This document shows, piece after piece, positions 1 through 9,558 of a DNA stretch of 64,000 bases. The notes beneath the pieces are model-generated. The model did no database searches. It was not told the DNA's origin and worked only from the letters and a program-made list of their open reading frames with translations. The DNA is taken from positions 5,270,001 through 5,334,000 of the forward strand of contig NC_063068.1 in assembly GCF_022605165.1 (NCBI RefSeq). Direction: 5' to 3'. How positions within the stretch are numbered: position 1 is the first letter of the stretch; each line of letters begins with the position of its first letter. A program made the translations under genes and the position numbers. The stretch comes from Purpureocillium takamizusanense (lineage: Eukaryota; Ascomycota; Sordariomycetes; Hypocreales; Ophiocordycipitaceae).

Positions 1-41
1 TTCCCGGCTGTAGAGCATTCCGCCCCTCCCATGAACGACAT
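1..41 (-). CDS. PEX5: PEX5, peroxisomal targeting signal 1 receptor (first 13 codons only)
   Basis: Only the first 13 codons and two bases are in the window; the gene continues left of base 1. The visible peptide, MSFMGGAECSTAG, matches the conserved start of filamentous-fungal Pex5, where the cysteine (residue 9 here) is the site used for receptor mono-ubiquitination and recycling. Pex5 binds PTS1 cargo in the cytosol through C-terminal TPR repeats and docks at the peroxisome membrane; none of that part is visible. The start is the ATG at 41-39. The gene is divergent from RPF2, with about 870 bases between the two start codons. The identification rests on a 13-residue match recalled from family knowledge, so it is good but not certain. 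Confidence 0.7.
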   Translation of the reverse strand, partial: MSFMGGAECSTAG

Positions 42-911
42 GTCTAGTCTCGGGCGCAGGGACGTGGCGTCCCTGGAGCTTGGGGGGGACGTGAAAGAAG
101 AGGAGAAAGAGAGAGCAGCGAAAGCGATGGTCGGGGACGTCCGCGGTGGCGTTGGAATGAGAGATGGACGGAGGAGGAGGAGGAGGAGAATGTGAAGAAT
201 GGACGAGAGGGAAGGGGAAAAGAAAAATTCGACTGCTGCCCGACTGTCGAGACGATGTGCGGGCGTGCGGGCGGGTTTGGAGAAATGTGGTTTGTAAGGA
301 CGTCACCCGAGGCGTCGGCGTTGCTCGTGGTGGTCGTGGTGGTGGTCGTGGCGGCGGCGGCGGCGGTAGCGGTTCGGTCTGGTCTGGGTCGGGTGGTTCT
401 GTGGGGGGAGGGAAGTGCCGAGGCAGGCTCCGTGGCGGCCGCTCCTGACTTCCAGCGGACTCTCAGCAGCAGCAGCAGCAGCAGCAAGGGCGTAGCGTGC
501 AGAGCGCAGGGCTGCCCAAGGAAATCCTCCGGCCCCGGCCTAACCGCCCCCAGCGCCTTGATTGCTCCGCCCGAGGCACGCCCACGTGACTGCGGGGTGT
601 TCGCCGTTGACCGAGACCCGCGGGGCCATATGCCATCATCATGTCAGCCCAATTCCGTGCGGGTCGGCAGGCAGGTCAGCCACGAGTGCGCGCAAGCCAC
701 ACCGCATCCGCCACCCGCCGGCGAGCCACATGCTGCTGCTCCACCTTTGCAGTCCAGTATCGACTGTACCTTATCGATAGCGGCGCAGACAGGCTGGTTC
801 CTCACTTTTTTTTCTCTCCCACGCCTGGTCGACGACGCCGACGCCGACGTCTCGCGCCGACAGACACAAGTTCATCGCAATCGCAACAGAGCTCCGCGCG
901 AAACAAACACA
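42..911. other. Divergent intergenic region PEX5 / RPF2
   Basis: This is the shared upstream region of the two divergent genes. It holds a GGA run (171-188), a CAG run (464-486), a CACGTGAC element at 583-590, and a pyrimidine-rich stretch with a T-run near 805-820 just upstream of RPF2. The open frames here are low-complexity readings of these repeats and I do not call any as coding. Confidence 0.7.
583..590. promoter_or_regulatory. CACGTGAC E-box-type element upstream of RPF2 and PEX5
   Basis: The octamer CACGTGAC lies about 320 bases upstream of the RPF2 start codon. CACGTG is the core bound by bHLH factors of the Cbf1/USF type. The same octamer occurs upstream of RRP44, there in a fuller palindrome. 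Its function here is inferred from the motif only. Confidence 0.35.
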
Positions 912-1979
912 ATGCTTCGCCAAGTGTACGCACCTCCTTCCACTCCCCCTTGATGCCATTGATCATGTGGTTTTTCTTGTCCCCTTTCCCCCCTCCTCGT
1001 ACTGACACTTGTGTGTAGCAAACCTCGCAACGCCCGCTCCAAGCGGGCCCTCGAGAAGCGCGAGCCCAAGGCCATCGAGAACCCCAAGACGTGCCTCTTC
1101 CTACGCGGCTCCTCGTGCTCGCAGGTGGTGCAGGACGCGCTCAACGACCTGCACGCGCTGCGCCTCCCGCTGGCCAAGAAGTTCACCAAGAAGAACCCCA
1201 TCCACCCCTTCGAGGACGCCTCGTCGCTCGAGTTCTTCTCCGAGAAGAACGACGCCAGCCTGCTCGTCTTTGGCAGCACGCAGAAGAAGCGGCCCCACGC
1301 CATCACCTTTGTCCGCACCTTTGGCCACAAGGTGCTCGACATGCTCGAGACGTACCTCGACCCGGACTCGTTCCGCGCCATGGCCCAGTTCAAGAACAAG
1401 AAGTTCGCCGTCGGCCTGCGGCCCATGCTGCTCTTCGCCGGCGCAGCGTTCGAGAGCCCCGTCGCCAACGAGTATACCCTCGCCAAGAGCATGCTGCTCG
1501 ACTTCTTCCGCGGCGAGCCCTCGGACAAGATCGACGTCGAGGGCCTGCAGTACATTGTCTCCGTCACCGCCGAGGACGAGGTTGCTGCTGGCGGCGACGG
1601 CAGTGGCAGTGGCAGCGGCAAGCCCGCCATCCACCTGCGCGTCTACCTCATCCGCACCAAGCGCAGCGGCCAGAAGCTCCCGCGCGTCGAGGTCGAGGAG
1701 ATTGGCCCGCGCATGGACCTGCGCGTCGGCCGCGTCCAGGAGGCCGACGAGTCCATGCTCAAGGAGGCCATGCGCAAGCCCCGCGGCACCGAGGAGAAGA
1801 CGAAGAAAAACGTCACCACCGACTCCATGGGCGACAAACTGGGACGCGTCCACCTCGGCCGCCAGGACCTGAGCCAGCTCCAGCTCCGAAAGATGAAGGG
1901 CCTGAAGCGGTCAAGAGGCGACGACGACGAGCCCCGCGAGGACGTCGTCGAGGAGGACCCCAAGAGGGCCAAGCACTAA
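912..1979 (+). CDS. RPF2: RPF2, Brix-domain ribosome biogenesis factor
   Basis: Rpf2, with Rrs1, brings 5S rRNA and ribosomal proteins L5 and L11 into the 60S precursor in the nucleolus. There are two exons, 912-925 and 1019-1979. The first carries only four and two-thirds codons (MLRQ plus GT). The donor used is GTACGC at 926, and the intron ends CTTGTGTGTAG at 1018. This joins a valine codon and gives the typical start MLRQVKPRNARSKRALEKR. Using the GT two bases earlier breaks the frame. The Brix domain spans roughly residues 30-235 (NPKTCLFLRG, FFSEKNDASL, GLRPMLLF). A glycine/serine insert (DGSGSGSG) sits just before the last Brix strands. The tail is basic and acidic with KRSRG and a final PKRAKH, fitting nucleolar location. 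The protein is about 324 residues, normal for the family. Confidence 0.95.
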
Positions 1980-2475
1980 GACGAGGAAATGCGGGCCATC
2001 GCTTTCTTGGGATTTTGGAGTTGTGGCGTTTCTGGGAGGCCAATATCACGTTCATACGTCATCTGCATCTGCGGGAGTTTAAAAGACACACACATATATG
2101 TACTCTCGAGCTCTTTGCTGGGGGCACCACCCAGCTCTCAAGTTCCTCGTGATGTCCTATTCCGTGCTCGGGGCCATTGGTCCTGAAGTGGTCCGGCAAC
2201 TTTTGCAAGCCCATTTGTCTTCTTAGTGCTATTCCGCCAATCTCATGTTCATCGCACGGAGCACGAATACCGACCATCGGCACCCCAATCGTAAGATGAA
2301 AATCGCATTGAAGTTCCATCATGGTTGTCCCATTTCCTGGCGCCAATCGCTGAGGTCTCAATTCAAACCCAAAACGGGTAGCCAACAACGCCGGTCACGA
2401 ATATCCCAAAATAAAAGACTTTCTGGAGTTCATCACCGTGTAAAGATGATGTCTCCTTCCAACCGACCCCAGGCC
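1980..2475. other. Convergent spacer RPF2 / Zn2Cys6 gene
   Basis: The 3' untranslated regions of two genes that face each other. No gene or repeat is seen. A 636-codon open frame on the plus strand that starts here runs antisense to the transcription factor and is a GC-driven shadow. Confidence 0.6.
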
Positions 2476-4073
2476 TCAGTCGAGCGGTGCCGCGGTAAGG
2501 CCAAAGTCCCCCACGACAGACAGCGAGGGGCTCGTCTGGGCGGCCGTCGCTGGGTTGGTCAACTTGGTCAGCAGCTCAATGTGGCTCATCATGGTCTCGA
2601 CGAAGCCCTTGCCCGCTTGAGGCTGCTCCTCGCACTCGGCTCCCCATACGTCGGGTGGGATCGCGCTGCCCTCCCAGTGAGCAATCCGCACAGGCCATTC
2701 GAGGTGCCGCCACCACGAGGAGCCCGACTCGAACAGGCTGACGAGGCCCATGACTTCTCGGAGCGCGACGTCGCCGAGCCACCACACGTTGTCCATGCGC
2801 TTGAGGAGCGCAAAGAAGCAGGCCAGGATGGCGAGGGCGCGGGGCCGCTTTTCCTCGACGAGCTCGACGAAGCGGCGGGAGACGCTGGCGGGGAAGGCCA
2901 GCGTCGCGGGTGCGTACTTGTTCTTGTGGGCCCAATTGAGGACGCTGACGGCGTGCGAGTAGGCCTGGCTAGTTGCCGTGATTTGGAATCGATTTTCCGT
3001 GGCGAGTTCATCGTCCAGCCCATCGAGAAGATGGCCAAAAAAGGACTTTGGTCCGCGAGGATTGAGGTCGAGCTGGAAGCTGGGCTGGGAGTCGATGACA
3101 GCCTTGACAACCTCGCTGTTCCTGATCCACTGCCAAGAGGACGCAACAATCGTCTTTACGCCTTGAAAGGCGTGGAACCAAGGCATAGGCAGGGTGTAGC
3201 GGGTGTTTGGTTCTGTGGCGTCGCCGTCGCCGTCGTCCTTGGCGAATATACGAGAAGCGGTGGATTGGAAGGCGATGAGGGTGGCCGTGAGGAAGAGCGC
3301 TTCTGCATTGTCTGCCGTGATGCCGCGCTCGAGCGAAGAGCAGTACTCTGCAAGGGTGGACGCGGCGTAGGCATGCGACGCCCGAATGAGAGCCTTGTCG
3401 TTGGGGTTTTGCGTGCGAAGGTGCAAGGCGGCGACGGACAGGACAGCGTCCATGAGGTAATCCTTTCCCTGGAAGGCTATCTGCGGGACAGCGCGTTGCC
3501 AGACGTCCTCGTTGGTGGGCTGCTGAGTGGTGAAGAGGGTGCTGGCGGTATTGGTAGTGAAGTGGTGCAGCAGACGGAGCTCGAGGAACCTGTCGACGTG
3601 CCGAGGCGACGGGGATACGACGGCGACGTCTGCCAGGGGTATCGCAGGCGTGGCAGGGACAAATTTGGGAGATTGCTGCGGCGACAGCGGCTTGGGAGCG
3701 GCGGCAGGCGTCGCGGATGTGGACGAGGGCGACATGGCAGACCTGTCATCGGCAGCCGGGGTGAGGGCGGCCAGGTCGTCGGGCGGCGCGCGACTGTCAA
3801 AGTCGCACGACACGCCGTGCTTGACGCAATTGCCGCATCGCGGGTGCACTTCATCGCACTGCGTTCGGGTCGTCAGCGTCGGCGCGACTTCAAGGGACGG
3901 TGGACGAGCGCATCCGTTGTTGTCCGCGATGCCTCATCACATGTCAGGATGGGGTCGCGGGAAGGGGTGTCGTGGACGACTCCGCACGGCACGGAAAGCC
4001 TCACCTTGATCTTGCGGTGCTTGCACCTGCGACACCCGGCGCGAGACTTCTTGTGCGAGCGTCGGGGCGGCAT
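2476..4073 (-). CDS. Zn(II)2Cys6 fungal transcription factor
   Basis: A nuclear DNA-binding regulator of about 483 residues. Exon 1 is 4073-4005 and exon 2 is 3858-2476; the intron has a GTGAGG donor and a CGCAG acceptor. Splicing is needed to rebuild the zinc cluster: cysteines 14, 17, 24, 31, 34 and 41 follow the CX2CX6CX6CX2CX6C pattern, and the third cysteine opens exon 2. Basic residues (RRCKHRKIK) lie between the first pair and the third cysteine. After a Ser/Pro linker, residues from about 110 onward (FLELRLLHHFTT and beyond) resemble the fungal-specific activation region found in sterol-uptake regulators of the Upc2 type and related C6 proteins. The target genes cannot be told from sequence. 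The start is the ATG at 4073; an ATG-like GTG one codon upstream is not needed. It ends 497 bases from RPF2, tail to tail. Confidence 0.88.
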
Positions 4074-7000
4074 CACGGCCGGGCGCGCGGCGACTGAGGA
4101 TGTGCTGGATCACAGTGAAGGGCGAGGCTGGCTGTTGAGCAACTTGAAGGCATGACTGGCCGATGAGGCTGCCCCAGGGTCCCACGAAGAGGCGCCGTTT
4201 TACGAATACGAGGGGCGCTGTGGATTCGACGGGGAGAGAACTTGTAAGCGGCGGCGGCGGCGGCGAGAGGATGAATGAACGAGCAGGGCTGGGCAGTCGC
4301 GATACAAAGCAGCGGGAGGGAGAGGGGGAGAGAGAGAGAGAAAGAAGCCGGGCGGGCGTTGTGCGATGACGGCGCCGCTGTGAGCCGTGTTTGAGCTGCT
4401 GGTTGATGAGGCGGTTGTGAAGGAGGAGCGGTTGGAGGCGTGGGCGTCTTTTCGGCTTGAAGCCTGAAGAGTGGGTTCCAGACGGGTTCCATGGAGCCGG
4501 GAGTCTGCGTGTTAACTCACCTCCATAGTGCTACCTACCAGCACTGCCACATCTGGGGCAAGACGTATGGAGCCCACTCCAGTGGCCGGAATGTCGATTG
4601 GCGGCGCTGTGGTTGGCGGGCTGCGCGGCGCCTCAGGGCCTGGCGAGGGGTCTTCGGAGCTCCAGGTGGGCTGGCCAGGCTGTAAACGCGGCCAGTGTGG
4701 CGCTGCGGGGAGGAAACGCGGCAGGTAGTATGGACCTTAACAGTACTACGGAGCCCTCAGCATTGTCCCAAGTTCCAGCAATAGTGCCTAGTAGCTGCAG
4801 GAATGGGATCCAGCGAGGAAGTAGGTGCTTTGGGCGCTACAAGACGGGTGCTATGCTACCTGGGAGGGAAACGGTACACTCGTATTTCCATGATAAGAAG
4901 CCCCCTCCTTGGTTTGCCTGCCCACGGAACCCGCGGGTCCTTGGGTTTGTCCGACACCTGCCCGTCGCGGGTGGCAGGCGGAAGGGCATTGGAGCCGACG
5001 GGGGGAGCAGAAGCCGGCTGGCATCCATGCGCGCCGACCAGCATGTACCAAGTAATGAAGTTGCTGGTGCAGGTTGGCATCGAAGGGCAGTTGTGGATGC
5101 TGTCGCCGCCTCATCGCATCAGCGGCACAATACCCGTTGTCATCGGGGACCAGCCACCTGGAGACGGCCAGCACGGTAAGGCTGCACTGCTGCTACCGCG
5201 AGCACTCCACCGCAGCAGTAACGGCTTCGCTGCCCCAGAGCCGTCGTCGTGGTCGTCGCGACTTGCTTCCCGTGTCGCATGCAGGTGCGTGCGTGCGTGC
5301 AGCTGCACGCCGCTGGACATTGTGGACAAGGAAGAGATCGAGGTTTCTTTCCCCAGCTCGCGCACGGTCCGATCCTGCTGCTTACCCCTCCTGTTCCATC
5401 TGGGCAGCTCCCCGAGCACGCAAAGCACGTACATGACTGCCTCGTACATGTATGTACTACGCACGTACGGGGTGACGAGGCACAGGGCTCGGGGCTGGAT
5501 TCCCGACAGCGGCCATATCCGAGCCCGCCATTCCCGCGATGCAACCTCTGTCGCACCATTTCCGAGCTACCTCAACGGGGGTGGGCGGGCGCGCGGGGCT
5601 TCGGTAGGTGGACATTTCCGGTGAAGGTGGGTGCTGGCAGCACACCCGCAACGGTGACGATGCCTTGGATGCCCCGCTACCTACTTGACGCTGCAGTACA
5701 AGGATGTTGGCGCCCGAGATCCGCAGCCGAGAATCGACATCTGTCCGTTAATGACAGACAGCACTGATGAGCGCTGCAGATTGAAGGATGCGCTGATGAG
5801 CCGCTGCTGCCCGCCGAGAGATGCCCCTCCAGGTCCCTGAGGTGCCTAAGTTGGTACCTTTCAACAGGTTCCAGCACACGAGACCCCAGATGCCGGGCAC
5901 CGTTGCCTCGGAAGGCTACACTGGGCACTTGGGTTGTACCACGCTCTGGGGGAGGGTGCTGCACAGAATATCGGCATTGCGTAATATGTACTCCGCAGAT
6001 GCGCGCCGGGTGACCCGTCAACTCTGGAACGGACGGGCGTTGAATGACGCCCATGATATTGTAAGCCACCTCGACTGCGTTGGCGATGCGCCGTGACAAT
6101 CCATGGCCACGGGCTCAATGGGGAATGGCGCAACGCTTGACCGACATCCATGGATGAGGGGTGGATGCGCACGCACACGCACCTCAGCATCCTGTCAAAC
6201 CCACAGTGGCTTGTTGGGTTCAGCGGCCCAGCGAGGCAAGGCACCCGACCGCGGGAACGGGCTCCGGACAGCGGGCTACGGTGCCTAACAAAGGGCCTCC
6301 AGCGCTCCAGGGATGGATGGATGGACGGGATGTCGAGGTGGGCTGCGCTGCTCTTGCACAGTGGAGTGCAGTGCGGTGCAGCACTGATGCTAATAAGGTT
6401 CCCCACCACCACCACGCTGCCTTGTGTGCCGCATCGCATCGCACTGCCCGCATGCCGGCCGGCCGCACCGCACCGCAACGCAACGATTGCTCAGCACGGA
6501 AGGCGTCGAGAAGACCGTCGAAGGCCATGACCTAATCGATTCCCACCCTCGCCCTCCACCGGCCCGCTGCAAAGAGGGCGGTGTGTCGCACTTTTGTCAC
6601 GCGGACCGTACGAAGTAGGCGGCGCCGACACTCCTCTTCCTCTGCGTGTACGTATGTGTGTCTCTCCCTGTGCTGTATTGTAAATGCATTTCCCATCGTC
6701 CGTCCCCCCTGTCGCGTCTGACTGACTGACTGGTCTGGTTCGGATCCGGGGAGAGCAACGGAAAAGAAGGCGGCGTGTAGTTACAGTACATACGTAGTGC
6801 GGCGCGGGGTGTTGTTGGGTTGGGTTGGATTGGTAATGATGCGCGCGCGACGGTCGGTTGTCGCACAGCTGCTACCAAGTATTTATTACCAAGTGCCTTC
6901 TCCAAGGTATAATAGTCAAGGTACCTAAGGTACTTACCTGTACTGTACTATACTGTACTACATACCTGCCCAGTGCGTCTTTGTCGACTTTTGTCGCAAC

Positions 7001-7721
7001 CGGCGCCCCGTCCCGAACAGCAAAAAACTCTCTGGATGACACCATTTCCTGCCATTGTGACGAGAACCCCTCTGGCTCTTTTTGATTGACTCGCTACGTA
7101 GTGGGTGCTCGGCAGCTGCAACCTCTTCTGTTTTTTTTTCTTTAAAGTGGGCATCCATCGCCTATTCTAGCGCATCGCGGATCCCTTCCAAGCGTTTTCT
7201 ACAGCGCCGCGCCCCAGCCCTGGTCTTGGTCTTCCCATCTCCACATCGCACACGCATTGGCGACGCGAAGACAAGGAAGGTCCCGTCTCCTCCTCCTACC
7301 TGCCTGATCCCGGGAAACCCCCTCTACTATTACGAAGTAGAGCCCTCTGGGGAAAATATCAATATCTACTACTCTCGTCCCCCTCCTTCTTCTCGCCCGT
7401 CTTCTCCTCTCCTCTCCAATTTCCTCATTGCTCGTCGCTCCCGCAACCCCCATCCCTCGACCGGATCATCGCTCGCTCGGTTCCGCTGATCGACGCCATC
7501 GACGACCCCCTCCATCCGGCTTTTCGCCCGGGGACCTGCAGCCAATACCACCACCTCGTCTACCACCGCCACCACCGCGCAGCCGCACGTCCCGCGCCCA
7601 ACGAGGAAGCTCTTCCAGCTCCCTTCTTATACCATACAAACCACCTCCAAAGAACCAGCGAGCGTCGTCGCAACAGCAGCAGGAACAGCAGGACCAGCGC
7701 CAGCACCAACACCTGCCCATC
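4074..7721. other. Intergenic region with long CYS3 5' leader
   Basis: This stretch separates the head of the Zn2Cys6 gene from CYS3. At 4520 on the minus strand there is a good donor-like GTGAGTTAAC that could belong to a 5' leader intron of the regulator, but I could not fix its acceptor. Around 6900-6970 there are stacked GGTACCT/TACTGTAC words. ACTTCGTA motifs (either strand) occur at 6609 and 7331. From about 7370 to 7600 the plus strand is strongly pyrimidine-rich (CT tracts), typical of fungal promoters near transcription starts. I see no supported gene. Confidence 0.55.
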
Positions 7722-8981
7722 ATGTCGCCGCCCATCGCCACCGACAACCCCGTCAGCACCCCGCCGCGCCCCCCGACCCCGGTCCACGGCTTCGGCACCC
7801 TCGCCGTCCACGCCGGCTCCCCTCACGACCCCGCGACCGGTGCCGTCATTGAGCCCATCTCGCTTTCCACCACCTTTGCCCAGACCGCCGTCGGCAAGCC
7901 CGTCGGTGACTACGAGTACTCGCGCTCTTCCAACCCCAACCGCACCAACTTCGAAGCCGCCGTCGCCGCTCTCGAGCACGCCCGCTACGCCCTCGCCTTC
8001 TCCAGCGGCAGCGCCACCACCGCAAACATCCTCCAGAGCCTGGCTGCCGGCAGCCACGTCATCTCCGTCTCCGACGTCTACGGCGGCACCCACCGCTACT
8101 TCACCCAGGTCGCCAAGGCCCACGGCGTCAAGGTCACCTTTACCCCCGAGATCGAGGTGGACATCAGCGAGCACATCACCGACCAGACCCGCCTCATCTG
8201 GATCGAGTCGCCCTCCAACCCCACCCTGCGTCTCGTCGACATCCGCGCCGTCGTGTCCGAGGCGCACAAGCACGGCATCCTCGTCGTCGTCGACAACACC
8301 TTCCTCTCCCCCTACGTCCAGAACCCTCTCGACCTCGGCGCCGACATTGTCGTCCACTCCGTCACAAAGTACATCAATGGCCACAGCGACGTCGTCATGG
8401 GCGTCGCCGCCTTCAACAGCGACGACCTCAAGGCCCGCCTGAGCTTCCTCCAAAACGCCATTGGCGCCGTCCCCTCGGCCTTTGACGCCTGGCTTGCCCA
8501 CCGTGGCCTCAAGACGCTGCACCTGCGCGCCCGCGCCGCCTCTCAAAACGCGACCACGGTCGGCCACGCCCTCGAGGCCTCGCCCCACGTCATCGCCGTC
8601 AACTATCCCGGCCTCGACTCCCACCCCCACCGCCACATCGCCAAAAAGCAGCACCGCGACGGCATGGGCGGCGGCATGCTGTCCTTCCGCATCCGTGGCG
8701 GCCACGCCGCTGCCGAGCGCTTCTGCCAGCTCACCAAGATCTTCACCTTGGCAGAGAGTTTGGGCGGCGTTGAGTCCCTCGTCGAGCTTCCCAGCAGCAT
8801 GACCCACGCCGGCATCCCCCGCGACCAGCGCGAGGCCGTCGGCGTCTTCGATGACCTCGTGCGCCTGAGCTGCGGCGTCGAGGAGGCCGAGGACCTCAAG
8901 AACGACGTGCTTCAGGCCCTCGAGAAGGCCGTCAAGGGCCCCGCCGCCAATGGCGTCGCCAACGGCGTCAACGGCCAATAG
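7722..8981 (+). CDS. CYS3: Cystathionine gamma-lyase, PLP-dependent
   Basis: This enzyme cleaves cystathionine to cysteine, 2-oxobutyrate and ammonia, the last step of reverse transsulfuration in the cytosol. It is a single exon of 419 codons, the usual length. Cys/Met-metabolism PLP family landmarks are in order: YEYSRSSNPNR near residue 65, AFSSGSATT (phosphate-binding region), DVYGGTHRY, WIESPSNPT, VVDNTFLSP, and SVTKYINGHSD with the Schiff-base lysine at residue 216. Near the C-terminus are AESLGGVESL and LVRLSCGVE. The start is ATG 7722 (MSPPIATDN); the frame is open about 98 codons further upstream but has no ATG there and is proline/glutamine-rich leader. A related alternative is cystathionine gamma-synthase, but the overall match is to fungal gamma-lyases. 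The tail ends in an alanine/asparagine/glycine repeat (ANGVANGVNGQ). Confidence 0.92.
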   Translation: MSPPIATDNPVSTPPRPPTPVHGFGTLAVHAGSPHDPATGAVIEPISLSTTFAQTAVGKPVGDYEYSRSSNPNRTNFEAAVAALEHARYALAFSSGSATTANILQSLAAGSHVISVSDVYGGTHRYFTQVAKAHGVKVTFTPEIEVDISEHITDQTRLIWIESPSNPTLRLVDIRAVVSEAHKHGILVVVDNTFLSPYVQNPLDLGADIVVHSVTKYINGHSDVVMGVAAFNSDDLKARLSFLQNAIGAVPSAFDAWLAHRGLKTLHLRARAASQNATTVGHALEASPHVIAVNYPGLDSHPHRHIAKKQHRDGMGGGMLSFRIRGGHAAAERFCQLTKIFTLAESLGGVESLVELPSSMTHAGIPRDQREAVGVFDDLVRLSCGVEEAEDLKNDVLQALEKAVKGPAANGVANGVNGQ

Positions 8982-9558
8982 GCGCTGGCACAGGCATTTG
9001 TCTTTTCTTGTTTGCTCTCTCCAAAAAAAAAAATCATCAATCATGCCAGTGCCTCGACAAAATATCTAGAGGTTTAGAGGACAGGACGAAAGGGGCCCCG
9101 ACGAGCCGTGGCGGCGAGTCGAATCGTGTGGCAAGGCCACGATGAGCTGTCGAACGGCTTCCCTCAGTCGCAGCGAAGTGGCGTTATCTTTGGGTTGTCA
9201 CACGGCCCTCTCCACTGGCGGTGGGGGCATTAATGGGATCTCAGTTCAAAGAGAAGCTCGGTGCATGCACGCAGCGAAATCTGATTATAGGTACGGGATA
9301 GGAATGCATCTTCCAAGGACGAGCCATGTATGCTCTCTTATATACAAGCAGAGACGCAAGCCGATCCGATCCGAGTGTGGGGGAGGGGTATATTAGCTGC
9401 ATCAATAAAAGAGACCAAAGTGGGAGAAAACGCGTTACAGAAATGGAGAAAACGCCCGCTTGCCATGATCATTGACCATCCTATGCCTCGTCCCTTGCTT
9501 CCTTGTATACAAGGGACGAAAGCCATGCGTGGTAGAAATAAGCATGTGCCGCCTCGAT
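8982..9558. other. Convergent spacer CYS3 / F-box gene
   Basis: The 3' regions of two genes facing each other. It contains an A-run at 9023-9032. No gene is seen. Confidence 0.6.

Noticed and set aside
42..953. Overlapping open frames in the PEX5/RPF2 spacer
   Set aside because: They come from GGA, CAG and GGC-type repeats and have no ordered segment; the divergent arrangement of real genes explains the region.
2245..4155. Plus-strand open frame of 636 codons
   Set aside because: It lies antisense to the Zn2Cys6 gene, whose zinc cluster, splice sites and domains are clear. High GC at third positions makes such shadows common.
7560..9044. Minus-strand open frame of 494 codons over CYS3
   Set aside because: It is a Gly/Val/Asp-rich antisense shadow of the PLP enzyme without any domain.
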